DNA of 64,000 nt from Novosphingobium album (ex Hu et al. 2023) (lineage in GTDB: Bacteria; Pseudomonadota; Alphaproteobacteria; Sphingomonadales; Sphingomonadaceae). The position numbers were made by a program, and so were the translations under genes. The notes under the pieces were generated by a model. The model searched no databases. It was given only the letters and a program-made list of their open reading frames with translations, and was not told where the DNA came from. The first letter of the stretch is position 1. Every line of letters begins with the position of its first letter. Location of the stretch: contig NZ_JALHLE010000024.1 of NCBI RefSeq assembly GCF_022832385.1, forward strand, positions 54,834 to 118,833, read 5' to 3'. Of the stretch, positions 26,506 to 34,625 are shown one piece after another.

Positions 26506-27990
26506 ATGCGCTCGATCCTCAAGAAGGCCGCCCTGGTCCTGCTCGTCCTCGTCCTCGCAATCGCAGGGGTGATTGGCTGGTCTCAGTATTCCAACACATC
26601 GGACCTGCCGAGCGATGCGACGGCCGGGAAAGACCCGAAGCTGGTCGAGCCCGATCCGCAATGGATTCCCAGCGTCGGTCTGGTGAAGCCGGTCGGCTGG
26701 GGCAAGGACGAGATGCCCAAGGCGGCCGATGGCCTTGCCGTGACACGTTTTGCCGAAGGCCTCGATCATCCGCGCACGATGCTCACGCTGCCCAATGGCG
26801 ACGTGCTGGTCGCCGAAACCAATGGACCTGCCGGCGAGCCGCCGAAGGGCCTGTTCGGTCTGGCGGCCCGCTGGGCGATGGCGAAGGTCGGCGCCGGCGT
26901 TCCCTCGCCCGACAAGATCGTGCTGCTGCGCGATTCGAATGGTGACGGCGTGGCCGACCAGCGGTTCGATTTCCGCACGGCGGACATGCACTCCCCCTCG
27001 GGCATGGCTTACCGCGACGGCACGCTCTACATCGCCAACCACGACGCCATTCTCGAATTCACGTTCACGCCGGGCGCCACTACGCTGGAGGGTTCTGCGA
27101 AAAAGCTGATGGACCTGTGGCCCGCCGGCAATCACTGGATGCGCAACGTGCTGCTGAGCGACGATGGCAAGCACCTCTATGTCGCAGTTGGTTCGGCGAC
27201 CAATATCGCCGATAACGGCATGGAAGAGGAAGCGGGCCGCGCGGCGATCTGGGAAGTCGATACCACCACCGGCCGGCGCCGTCAGTTCGCGGCGGGGATG
27301 CGCAATCCCAACGGCATGGACTGGAATCCGCAGACCGGCGAAATGTGGGCCACGGTGCAGGAGCGCGACATGCTCGGACCCGATCTGGTGCCCGACTATT
27401 TCACTAACGTGCCGGTCGGCGTGCAGTATGGCTGGCCCTGGGTCTACTGGAAGAACACCTTCGACGACCGTGTTCAGTGGCCGATGCAGACCTACATGAT
27501 CGAATACACCCGCAAGCCCGAATACGCGATGGGGGCGCATACGGCGGTGCTGGGCATGACTTTTGACAAGGGCGGCACGCGGCTTGGCGCAAAATTCCAG
27601 AATGGTGCTTTCATTGCCCGCCACGGCTCATGGAACCGCCGCCCGCCGGTGGGCTACGATGTCGTCTTTATCCCGTTCGACGATCACGGCAATCCCAAGG
27701 ATGTGAAGCCGCAGCCCGTGCTGAGCGGATTCCTGATCGACAACGGCAAGACTCACGGCCGCCCCACATGGGTTGCCTGGGACAAGTCCGGCGCGCTGCT
27801 GGTCAGCGACGATACCGCCGGGATAATCTGGCGTGTCGAAAAGCCGGACGCCGCGTCTTCGCCTGAGGTCAAGCCGGTGGTGACCGAGCACATGAAGCCG
27901 CTCAAGGAAATCAAGGACCCGACGCTGCCGAATATCCCGGGTGAGCTGGATGCCGGCTTCACCGCCGGGAAGGACAAGCTGCTGCCCTGA
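26506..27990 (+). CDS. PQQ-dependent sugar (sorbosone-type) dehydrogenase
   Basis: A 494-residue periplasmic beta-propeller enzyme, anchored by one N-terminal helix (about residues 6-27). Typical strings are GLDHPRTMLTLPNGDVLVAETN, MHSPSGMAYRDGTLYIANHD, GMRNPNGMDWNPQTG and YGWPWVYWKN. The SGxxG-type and His residues match the sorbosone dehydrogenase family of quinoproteins. The substrate is unknown, and no PQQ biosynthesis genes are in the window. Confidence 0.82.
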   Translation: MRSILKKAALVLLVLVLAIAGVIGWSQYSNTSDLPSDATAGKDPKLVEPDPQWIPSVGLVKPVGWGKDEMPKAADGLAVTRFAEGLDHPRTMLTLPNGDVLVAETNGPAGEPPKGLFGLAARWAMAKVGAGVPSPDKIVLLRDSNGDGVADQRFDFRTADMHSPSGMAYRDGTLYIANHDAILEFTFTPGATTLEGSAKKLMDLWPAGNHWMRNVLLSDDGKHLYVAVGSATNIADNGMEEEAGRAAIWEVDTTTGRRRQFAAGMRNPNGMDWNPQTGEMWATVQERDMLGPDLVPDYFTNVPVGVQYGWPWVYWKNTFDDRVQWPMQTYMIEYTRKPEYAMGAHTAVLGMTFDKGGTRLGAKFQNGAFIARHGSWNRRPPVGYDVVFIPFDDHGNPKDVKPQPVLSGFLIDNGKTHGRPTWVAWDKSGALLVSDDTAGIIWRVEKPDAASSPEVKPVVTEHMKPLKEIKDPTLPNIPGELDAGFTAGKDKLLP

Positions 27991-28012
27991 GCCGAACCTC
28001 AGGGTGCAGTGA

Positions 28013-28852
28013 TCAGATCACCTTGCCTGCCCGTCCTGCCAGTTCGTTGACATATTGCCAGGCCACGCGCCCGGACCGGGCGCCGCGGCGGCGGGACCAT
28101 TCGAGCGCATCGCCGGTCTCCCAATCGAGGCCGAATTCGCGGGTATAGCCTTCAATGATGGCGAGGTAGGCATCCTGATCGCAGTTGTGGAAGCCGATCG
28201 ACAGGCCGAAGCGGTCAGCCAGCGCCAGCCGGTCGTCGACGGCATCGCGCGGGTTGATCGGGTCGTCCTGCTCCGACATCGACCGTGCCACGATTGCCCG
28301 GCGGTTCGAGGTGACGGCAAGCCGGACATTGGCCGGACGCGCTTCCACCCCGCCTTCCAGCCAGGAGCGCAACAGGCGCGGGCCCGCGCCATCGTCTTCC
28401 TCGAAACCGAGATCGTCGATGAAGACAAGAAAGCGGCGGTCGATCTTGCCGAGCGTCGCGAACAGCGCTGTCACGCCCGAAAGCGCTTCCTGCGCCACCT
28501 GAACGAGCGCGATACAGCCTGGATGCCCGCTGTGCGCCGCGCGGATTGCCGCACGCAGCACGGCCGACTTGCCCATGCCGCGCGATCCCCACAGCAGCAT
28601 GTCGTGCGCGGCATGGCCGGCGGCGAGGCGCTCGACATTGGTGACCACGCGTTCCTTCTGGGTGTCGATCCCGCGCAGCAGGTCCAAAGCAGGGGCATCG
28701 AGCCGCTCGACGGCGCGGGCGGCACTGCCGGTCCATACATAGGCCGGGTGCGCCAGCCAGTCGCAAGGCGGCGCGGGCGGCGGTGCCAGACGGTCGAGTG
28801 CATCGGCAATGCGAGAGAGGAGCAGGCCGTGATCGGGCTGTGTGGAAGTCAT
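28013..28852 (-). CDS. DUF815 family AAA+ ATPase
   Basis: A 279-residue ATPase. Walker A is LLWGSRGMGKSAVLRAA and Walker B is RFLVFIDDLGFEEDD; a sensor region VRLAVTSNRRAIV and the family end RRGARSGRVAWQYVNELAG are present. The ATG at 28852 gives the usual DUF815 length. The biological role is not established. It diverges from the tsaC gene. Confidence 0.87.
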   Translation of the reverse strand: MTSTQPDHGLLLSRIADALDRLAPPPAPPCDWLAHPAYVWTGSAARAVERLDAPALDLLRGIDTQKERVVTNVERLAAGHAAHDMLLWGSRGMGKSAVLRAAIRAAHSGHPGCIALVQVAQEALSGVTALFATLGKIDRRFLVFIDDLGFEEDDGAGPRLLRSWLEGGVEARPANVRLAVTSNRRAIVARSMSEQDDPINPRDAVDDRLALADRFGLSIGFHNCDQDAYLAIIEGYTREFGLDWETGDALEWSRRRGARSGRVAWQYVNELAGRAGKVI

Positions 28853-28901
28853 TCGCGCGCTTTTCCTTGGCATTCGTCGCGCGCGGCTATAGCGGCGGGT
28901 C

Positions 28902-29849
28902 ATGGATCACACCAGCCGACCTGTTGTCTTGCCTGCCGATGCGGCGGGAATTGCCGAGGCCGCGCGTCTGCTGCGCGAGGGTGGTCTGGTCGCGGTGCCC
29001 ACCGAGACGGTCTACGGCCTTGCCGCCAGAGCCGACCGCGACGAATCCGTAGCAGCGATCTATCAGGCCAAGGGCCGTCCGAGCTTCAATCCGCTGATCG
29101 TCCATGTCGCCAGTGTCGAGGCTGCGCAGGAGCTGGCGTCGTTCGATGCATGTGCCCTGAGGCTGGCCGAAGTTTTCTGGCCGGGGGCGCTGACGCTGGT
29201 CCTGCCCTTGCAGCCAGGTGCACCGGTGGCCGCTGCCGTGACCGCCGGATTGTCGACGATAGCGCTGCGCTGTCCGGCTCATCCGGTGATGCGTGCGATT
29301 ATTGCCGAAGCGGGCCTGCCGCTGGCAGCGCCCTCGGCCAATCGCAGTGGCGGCGTGAGTCCGACCGGGGCCGGGCATGTGCTGTCCTCGCTGGGGGACC
29401 GGATCGATGCTGTCGTGGATGGCGGCGCTTGCGAGGCCGGGCTGGAATCGACCATCGTGGCCTTGCGCGCTGATGGCCGCTGGCAGGTTCTGCGCCCCGG
29501 CCCGATACCAGAGTTGGCCATTTCTGCCGTTCTGGGCACAGTCAGTGACGCCGTGACGTCACAGGCTATCGAGGCGCCGGGCCAGCTGATCAGCCACTAT
29601 GCACCGGGAAAGCCGGTGCGGCTTGACGCGGCAACGGCGGACGAGGACGAATTTCACATCGGTTTTGGCGAGGTGGCAGGTGACGTCACGCTGTCAGCTT
29701 CGGGCGACCTGATCGAAGCGGCGGCGCGGCTCTATGCCTTGCTGCATGAAGGTGCCGCATCGAACCGGCCGCGCATCGCGATCGCGCCGATCCCCGTGCA
29801 CGGGGTCGGTGAAGCCATCAACGACCGGCTGAAGCGCGCGGCCGCCTGA
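28902..29849 (+). CDS. tsaC: L-threonylcarbamoyladenylate synthase (Sua5/TsaC)
   Basis: A 315-residue two-domain enzyme (YrdC domain about 10-205, C-terminal Sua5 domain). It makes threonylcarbamoyl-AMP for tRNA t6A37. Motifs: AVPTETVYGLAA, YQAKGRPSFNPLIVHV, FWPGALTLVL, PSANRSGGVSPT and the linker SHYAPGKPVRL. The presence of the Sua5 domain distinguishes it from the short E. coli TsaC. Gap to the upstream divergent ATPase gene is 49 nt. Confidence 0.94.
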   Translation: MDHTSRPVVLPADAAGIAEAARLLREGGLVAVPTETVYGLAARADRDESVAAIYQAKGRPSFNPLIVHVASVEAAQELASFDACALRLAEVFWPGALTLVLPLQPGAPVAAAVTAGLSTIALRCPAHPVMRAIIAEAGLPLAAPSANRSGGVSPTGAGHVLSSLGDRIDAVVDGGACEAGLESTIVALRADGRWQVLRPGPIPELAISAVLGTVSDAVTSQAIEAPGQLISHYAPGKPVRLDAATADEDEFHIGFGEVAGDVTLSASGDLIEAAARLYALLHEGAASNRPRIAIAPIPVHGVGEAINDRLKRAAA

Positions 29850-29858
29850 GAAGCGGAT

Positions 29859-30179
29859 TCAGTAAGGCGAACTGGCGCGCAAATGCTGGATGTCGGCGTT
29901 GTCGTCGCGAGCCTTGAGGCAGGCCCGGTCATCCCCTTGGTCGCATTCGCGCATGTGCTTTTCATAGCTGCGCTGGGCCTTGCCCAGCTTTTCCTCGTGT
30001 TCCCGCATTCGGCGCCCACGATTCTCGTCAGCTTCGGACTGGCTGGTTGTCGCCATGTCGACTGCCTTGCTGGTCACGCGCACAGGTGCGGTCACGACCT
30101 TGGTGGCGGTGCTGATGCATCCGGAAACCAGCGGCAGAATGCCTAGCGCCAGAGCGGGAAACAGGGCTGGGATTTTCAT
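29859..30179 (-). CDS. Small lipoprotein, unknown
   Basis: A 106-residue predicted lipoprotein: signal peptide with lipobox LVSGC (about residues 15-19), then TATKVVTAPVRVTSKAVDMA and a charged helical region (RRMREHEEKLGKAQRSYEKH) with two further cysteines. The ATG at 30179 gives a normal signal peptide. Function unknown. It converges on tsaC with a 9-nt gap. Confidence 0.75.
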   Translation of the reverse strand: MKIPALFPALALGILPLVSGCISTATKVVTAPVRVTSKAVDMATTSQSEADENRGRRMREHEEKLGKAQRSYEKHMRECDQGDDRACLKARDDNADIQHLRASSPY

Positions 30180-30238
30180 GGCGCGGACTTTCTCACAATC
30201 GTGTTGAGGTACGATGAATGATCCTGCTGCCGCAAACA

Positions 30239-30270
30239 AGAAGGCCGCCTCCTTGCGGAAGCGGCCTTCT
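30239..30270 (-). terminator. Terminator of carD
   Basis: A 10-bp stem AGAAGGCCGC/GCGGCCTTCT (30239-30248 with 30261-30270) followed on the minus strand by TTGTTTG, 20 nt after the carD stop. Confidence 0.75.
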
Positions 30271-30290
30271 GCGTCATCGAAATCGCCGGA

Positions 30291-30824
30291 TCAGGCGGTT
30301 TCGGTGGTCTCGTAGTATTTCGGCGCATGCTCGTTGAGAATCACGAGGATCTTCTTGAGCGCCGCGGGCTCGTCGGTCTTTTCCATGGCCGCGAGCTCGC
30401 GGGCCAGGCGTGACGAAGCTGCTTCGAAGATCTGCCGTTCCGAATAGCTCTGTTCCGGCTGATCATCGGCGCGGAACAGGTCACGGGTAACTTCGGCGAT
30501 CGAAACGAGATCGCCCGAATTGATCTTGGCTTCATATTCCTGGGCGCGGCGCGACCACATGGTGCGCTTGACCTTGGGCTTGCCCTTCAGGGTATCGAGC
30601 GCTTCGCGCAGGGTCTTGTCCGAAGACAGTTTGCGCATACCGATCGACTCAACCTTGTTCATCGGAACACGGAGCGTCATGCGCTCTTTTTCGAAACGAA
30701 GAACGTAAAGTTCGAGCTGCATCCCGGCAATTTCCTGCTTCTGCAACTCGATCACACGGCCTACACCGTGCTTCGGGTAAACGACATAATCTCCAACATC
30801 GAAGGCGTCGGCCTTGGTTGCCAT
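30291..30824 (-). CDS. carD: CarD family transcriptional regulator
   Basis: A 177-residue RNA-polymerase-binding protein. The N-terminal RID/Tudor-like domain (VGDYVVYPKHGVGRVIEL, MTLRVPMNKVESIGMRKL) is followed by the helical DNA-interacting domain (TMWSRRAQEYEAKINSGDL, VTRDLFRADDQPEQSYSER). CarD stabilises open promoter complexes, for example on rRNA promoters. AAAGGA upstream supports the ATG at 30824. It precedes a 355-nt gap containing a minus-strand TATAAT. Confidence 0.93.
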   Translation of the reverse strand: MATKADAFDVGDYVVYPKHGVGRVIELQKQEIAGMQLELYVLRFEKERMTLRVPMNKVESIGMRKLSSDKTLREALDTLKGKPKVKRTMWSRRAQEYEAKINSGDLVSIAEVTRDLFRADDQPEQSYSERQIFEAASSRLARELAAMEKTDEPAALKKILVILNEHAPKYYETTETA

Positions 30825-31179
30825 GTATCGTCCTTTCACCTGCAGGGGCGGAGCAATGTGTGCGGAAGGGTGTTCCAGGGGGCGTGCGACCCGGAGGCAT
30901 GAAACCTCCGCCGCCCGGTCAGATCACTCTCCCAACCGCTTGCTTTCGAACCCTGCCTCGCAATGAAAACGCCTGCCAAACGGGCAGGGGGCCCGGGCAG
31001 TTGGCGTATTATATAGCACCAATGCGACAAAATTGCCAGAGGCGAGCAAACGTTTCCGTTCGGCTCGCCTCAAGCCATGCCGAAACGGGACGTTCCGGAC
31101 TTAATAGCAATGCTCAAGCGTCCCAGCCACCGCCAAAAATCGGCGGAAATCCGGAACCTTTCCGTCCCGGAGCAATCAA
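30825..31179 (-). promoter_or_regulatory. 355-nt intergenic region upstream of carD
   Basis: No gene is seen. On the minus strand TATAAT (31008-31013) is a good -10 candidate for carD, though no clear -35 sits 17 nt upstream. A hairpin with a 9-bp stem (31039-31047 with 31063-31071) followed on the minus strand by TGGCAATTTTG may terminate the fdxA transcript. Smaller inverted repeats lie in 31090-31165. Confidence 0.5.
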
Positions 31180-31518
31180 TCAGTCGCCTTCGCCGGGCTC
31201 AGCCGAGAAGTACTTGTCGAACTTGCCTTCCTCGTCCTTCATCTCGTCGGCGTCTTCCGGCGGATCCTTTTTCGAAGTGAGGTTGGGCCATTCGGCCGAG
31301 TACTTCGCATTGAGTTCCAGCCACTGCTCGAGGCCGCTTTCGGTGTCGGGCAGAATCGCTTCGGCCGGACATTCCGGTTCGCACACGCCGCAGTCGATGC
31401 ACTCGTTCGGGTTGATCACGAGCATGTTCTCACCCTCGTAGAAGCAGTCCACGGGGCAGACCTCTACACAGTCGGTGAACTTGCACCGGATGCAGGCGTC
31501 GGTGACGACATAGGTCAT
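31180..31518 (-). CDS. fdxA: 7Fe ferredoxin FdxA
   Basis: A 112-residue ferredoxin. The N-terminal cluster cysteines are in [21 protein letters not shown] and the second set in [16 protein letters not shown], the pattern of [3Fe-4S][4Fe-4S] FdxA. The C-terminal extension (about 50 residues, acidic at the end) is usual for alphaproteobacteria. It belongs to the helicase, S4, fdxA row upstream of carD. Confidence 0.94.
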   Translation of the reverse strand: MTYVVTDACIRCKFTDCVEVCPVDCFYEGENMLVINPNECIDCGVCEPECPAEAILPDTESGLEQWLELNAKYSAEWPNLTSKKDPPEDADEMKDEEGKFDKYFSAEPGEGD

Positions 31519-31536
31519 TGCGGCGTATTCCTTCCC

Positions 31537-31830
31537 TCAGGCATCGTTACGAATGGCCGCTGCTATTTTATCAACCGGGCTGCCGTCAAGCACTCTGTAG
31601 CAGGCTTGTGCTTCGGGGGCAGGCCCGCGCCGGGCAGGCAGTTCGACGATCTCGATCACGCGCACCCCGGCGCCAAAGGGCACGGTCAGCACGTCGCCTG
31701 TCGAAATGCGCTGGTGCGCCCGTTCAATACGCCGACCGTTGAGCCGCATGTGGCCGTCTTCTGCCATCGCCTGTGCGACGGGGCGGGTCTTGGCCAGCCG
31801 CAGGTACCACAGCAGCTTGTCGATCCTCAT
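31537..31830 (-). CDS. S4-domain RNA-binding protein (Hsp15-like)
   Basis: A 97-residue protein whose residues 1-60 form an S4 domain: MRIDKLLWYLRLAKTRPVAQ, NGRRIERAHQRISTGDVLTV. Hsp15 binds stalled 50S subunits with nascent chains, and this is the closest functional model. The ATG at 31830 starts 17 nt after the helicase stop; it is in the same operon. Confidence 0.87.
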   Translation of the reverse strand: MRIDKLLWYLRLAKTRPVAQAMAEDGHMRLNGRRIERAHQRISTGDVLTVPFGAGVRVIEIVELPARRGPAPEAQACYRVLDGSPVDKIAAAIRNDA

Positions 31831-31846
31831 GAGCGGCCGGCCCGCA

Positions 31847-34414
31847 TCAGCGGACCATGTCCGCCAGTGCCGCAAAGGCGCTGTTCTGGGGAGCAGCGGT
31901 CTTGCGCTCGGGTTGTGCTTCCCGGCGCGGCGGACGCCAGCGCCAGCGCACCGGTGCAGGCGGGCCCTGGACCCCTTCCGCGAGCGCACGGGGCATCACG
32001 GGCTGGAATCCACCCAAGCGCAGCAGGCGGGCGTAGCTGGCCGTCGTCAGGCCCATCGAGACCGCCCGGGCCGGATCGAGCTTGAAATCGCGTGCCCTGG
32101 CTTCCTTGCGGCTGCCGGAATCTCCGCGGGCTTCATGAGCCTCGCGCAGCAGCTTTTCGGCCATGTCGAGGCGGATCAGCTGCTTGCCCAGATTGCGGTA
32201 GCCCGGCAGGCGGCCATGCGCAGTGGCGGGCAGGGCCGGGGGCATGTCCGCTTCGGGCGGCCCGCCCGGCGCGGACTTGCCAGCGACCCTGGACAGTTGG
32301 CGCCAAAGTGCAATCGGACGCGGGCGCAGCATGGCTGGCACGAATAGATCCAGTGCGCCTACCCGTACGCCGAGCTTGGCGAGCATGGTGCGGCGCTGCT
32401 TGTCGAGCTGGTCGACCCCGCATTGCTCGCGTGACGTCATGCCGCCGCGCTCGACCAGAGTGATCAGCAGGGCGCGCAAATCCGGGCCGGCATCCTCTGC
32501 GCGGCTGGCTTCGTCCAGCTTTTGCAGGGGTTCGAGCGGCGCGAGGACCTTTTCCAGCCAGGCTTCAAGCGCGGCGACGAGCGCCTTTCGTGCAGGACCG
32601 GGAATGGCATCGAGCGTGCGGTCAGGTACCAGCGTGGGAGCCAGCAGGGTGCGTCCGGCTTCCAGCGTGGCGATGCGCTCGCCGTCCCAGGCCAGCACGC
32701 CATCTTCCAGAGTGATCTCGGCCGAGTCCGCATGAATGGCGTCGGCCAATGCGTCGGCGCGCGACTGGAGCAGGGCGGCGAGGTGCTTTTCCGCCGCGGC
32801 CAGCAGCAGCTTGCGGTCCGAAAGCCGTGCGCCGGGATCGACCTTGAAAGCAAAGCCCCGCAAGCTGCCGATGTGTTCGCCTTCCACCAGGACTTCCTCG
32901 TCCTCGAGACGGACCGAGAGCAGTCCGGAGTCGGGTCCCAGTTTTTTCATCAGTACGGCGGTCCTGCGGTTGATAAATCGTTCGGTCAGCTTGCCGTGAA
33001 GGGCATCGGAAAGTCTAGCCTCGACGGCACGGGCGCGGGCAGCCATCTCGTCGCGCGCAAGCACCCAGTCAGGCCGCTGGGCGATATAGGCCCAGGATCG
33101 GATCGCGGCAATCCGGCCCTGCAAGGTGTCGATATCGCCGCCGGTACGGTCGAGCTGGGCGATCTGTGACGCCACGAAGTCTGCGCCCAGTTCGCCCACG
33201 CGCAGGTCCTGCCACAGCCGCGCGACGAAGCGTGAATGGGTCTCGACGCCCTGCTGGCGGAAATCGGGCAGGCGGCAGGCTTCCCAGAAGCGCTCGACCT
33301 GCGCCGCGCCGCGCACCGTCTCTGCTATCGGCGACTCTTCAGCGAGGCGCTTGAGCACGGCGAGGTCAATGGCTTGCGGTGCGGGTGCCAGTTCGGGCAG
33401 CATCGGCGGCGTTTCGAGATCGGCGATGAGCGTGGTGAGGCTGTCGAAGCGCGGCTCGGGTTCCCGCCAGAACAGTCTGGTCAGCGGCGGGAAGCGGTGT
33501 TCCTCGATCGCGTAGATTTCTTCCGGCTCGAATTCGGAATCGTGCCCCCCTGATCCGGCGAGCGTACCGAAGCTGCCGTCCTTCTGGTGGCGACCCGCGC
33601 GCCCGGCGATCTGCGCCATTTCCGAAGTGGTCAGGCGGCGGTGGCGCTGTCCGTCGAACTTGGATAGTCCGGCGAAGGCGACATGCTCAACATCGAGGTT
33701 GAGCCCCATGCCGATGGCATCGGTGGCGACAAGATAATCGACCTCGCCCGACTGATAGAGTTCGACCTGCGCATTGCGCGTCTGCGGGCTAAGGGCACCC
33801 ATCACGACGGCAGCACCGCCGCGGAAGCGCCGGAGCATCTCGGCAATGGCGTAAACCTGCTCGGTGGAGAAGGCGACGATGGCGCTGCGCGGCGGAATGC
33901 GGCTGAGCTTCTTCGCCCCGGCATGCGTCAACGTGGAGAAGCGCGGGCGAGTGACGATCTCGGCTTCCGGCACCAGGGCCTTCACCATTGGTTCCAGCGT
34001 GGAGGAGCCGAGGATCATCGTTTCCTCGCGCCCGCGTGCGTGCAGCAACCTGTCGGTGAACACGTGGCCGCGCTCGCGGTCGGCACCGAGCTGGGCTTCG
34101 TCGATCGCGACGAAGGCCATCGAGCGGTCCATCATCGGCATGGCTTCCGCCGTGCACAGCAGGTAGCGGGCCTGTTTCGGCTCGATGCGCTCCTCGCCGG
34201 TGATCAGCGCGACGCTGTTTTCGCCCTTGATGTGACGGACCCGGTCGTAGACCTCCCGCGCCAGCAGCCGCAGGGGAAAGCCGATCATGCCGCTCGAATG
34301 CGCGCAAAGCCGTTCAATGGCGAGGTGCGTCTTGCCGGTATTGGTCGGCCCGAGCACGGCCTTGACCCTGCCGGAGGCGTCATGCCGCGATGAGGCGTGC
34401 GGGGTGTGAACCAT
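31847..34414 (-). CDS. Suv3-like superfamily 2 RNA helicase
   Basis: An 855-residue helicase. Motifs: Walker A LGPTNTGKTHLA, DEAQ (FVAIDEAQLGADRERG), motif III LGSSTL, VATDAIGMGLNLDVEHV and QIAGRAGRHQ. These resemble mitochondrial Suv3/ATP-dependent RNA helicases of alphaproteobacteria. The C-terminal 350 residues are a family-specific region ending in a basic, Arg-rich tail (VRWRWRPPRREAQPERK). The ATG at 34414 is preferred; a TTG at 34453 would add 13 residues. It may act with the S4 protein in RNA metabolism (inference). Confidence 0.88.
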   Translation of the reverse strand: MVHTPHASSRHDASGRVKAVLGPTNTGKTHLAIERLCAHSSGMIGFPLRLLAREVYDRVRHIKGENSVALITGEERIEPKQARYLLCTAEAMPMMDRSMAFVAIDEAQLGADRERGHVFTDRLLHARGREETMILGSSTLEPMVKALVPEAEIVTRPRFSTLTHAGAKKLSRIPPRSAIVAFSTEQVYAIAEMLRRFRGGAAVVMGALSPQTRNAQVELYQSGEVDYLVATDAIGMGLNLDVEHVAFAGLSKFDGQRHRRLTTSEMAQIAGRAGRHQKDGSFGTLAGSGGHDSEFEPEEIYAIEEHRFPPLTRLFWREPEPRFDSLTTLIADLETPPMLPELAPAPQAIDLAVLKRLAEESPIAETVRGAAQVERFWEACRLPDFRQQGVETHSRFVARLWQDLRVGELGADFVASQIAQLDRTGGDIDTLQGRIAAIRSWAYIAQRPDWVLARDEMAARARAVEARLSDALHGKLTERFINRRTAVLMKKLGPDSGLLSVRLEDEEVLVEGEHIGSLRGFAFKVDPGARLSDRKLLLAAAEKHLAALLQSRADALADAIHADSAEITLEDGVLAWDGERIATLEAGRTLLAPTLVPDRTLDAIPGPARKALVAALEAWLEKVLAPLEPLQKLDEASRAEDAGPDLRALLITLVERGGMTSREQCGVDQLDKQRRTMLAKLGVRVGALDLFVPAMLRPRPIALWRQLSRVAGKSAPGGPPEADMPPALPATAHGRLPGYRNLGKQLIRLDMAEKLLREAHEARGDSGSRKEARARDFKLDPARAVSMGLTTASYARLLRLGGFQPVMPRALAEGVQGPPAPVRWRWRPPRREAQPERKTAAPQNSAFAALADMVR

Positions 34415-34546
34415 CACAGGGGCAGATGTGGCATTGCCGTCTGCCGCTCGCAAGTATCGGCTTGCCGAAAAAGGGGGCGGAAATCCACAGCCTTAGGGAG
34501 GTGTTAACCTTGAGGGCGCAGATGTTTTGATAGAGGTCCTCCATCG

Positions 34547-34596
34547 CGGATCTCGGCTCCAGGGGCAAAACCCCGGGGAGATCCGTGGGTTGCAAC
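34547..34596 (+). promoter_or_regulatory. Strong stem-loop and GTTGCAAC site before the M23 gene
   Basis: CGGATCTC (34547-34554) pairs with GAGATCCG (34578-34585), and an inner GGGG/CCCC stem (34562-34565 with 34571-34574) closes a CAAAA loop. The palindrome GTTGCAAC follows at 34589-34596. The element lies in the divergent region between the helicase and the M23 peptidase gene, about 40 nt from the latter's start. Confidence 0.45.
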
Positions 34597-34625
34597 GTCG
34601 CAAGTGAGACGGAAGGCGGGGCGTT

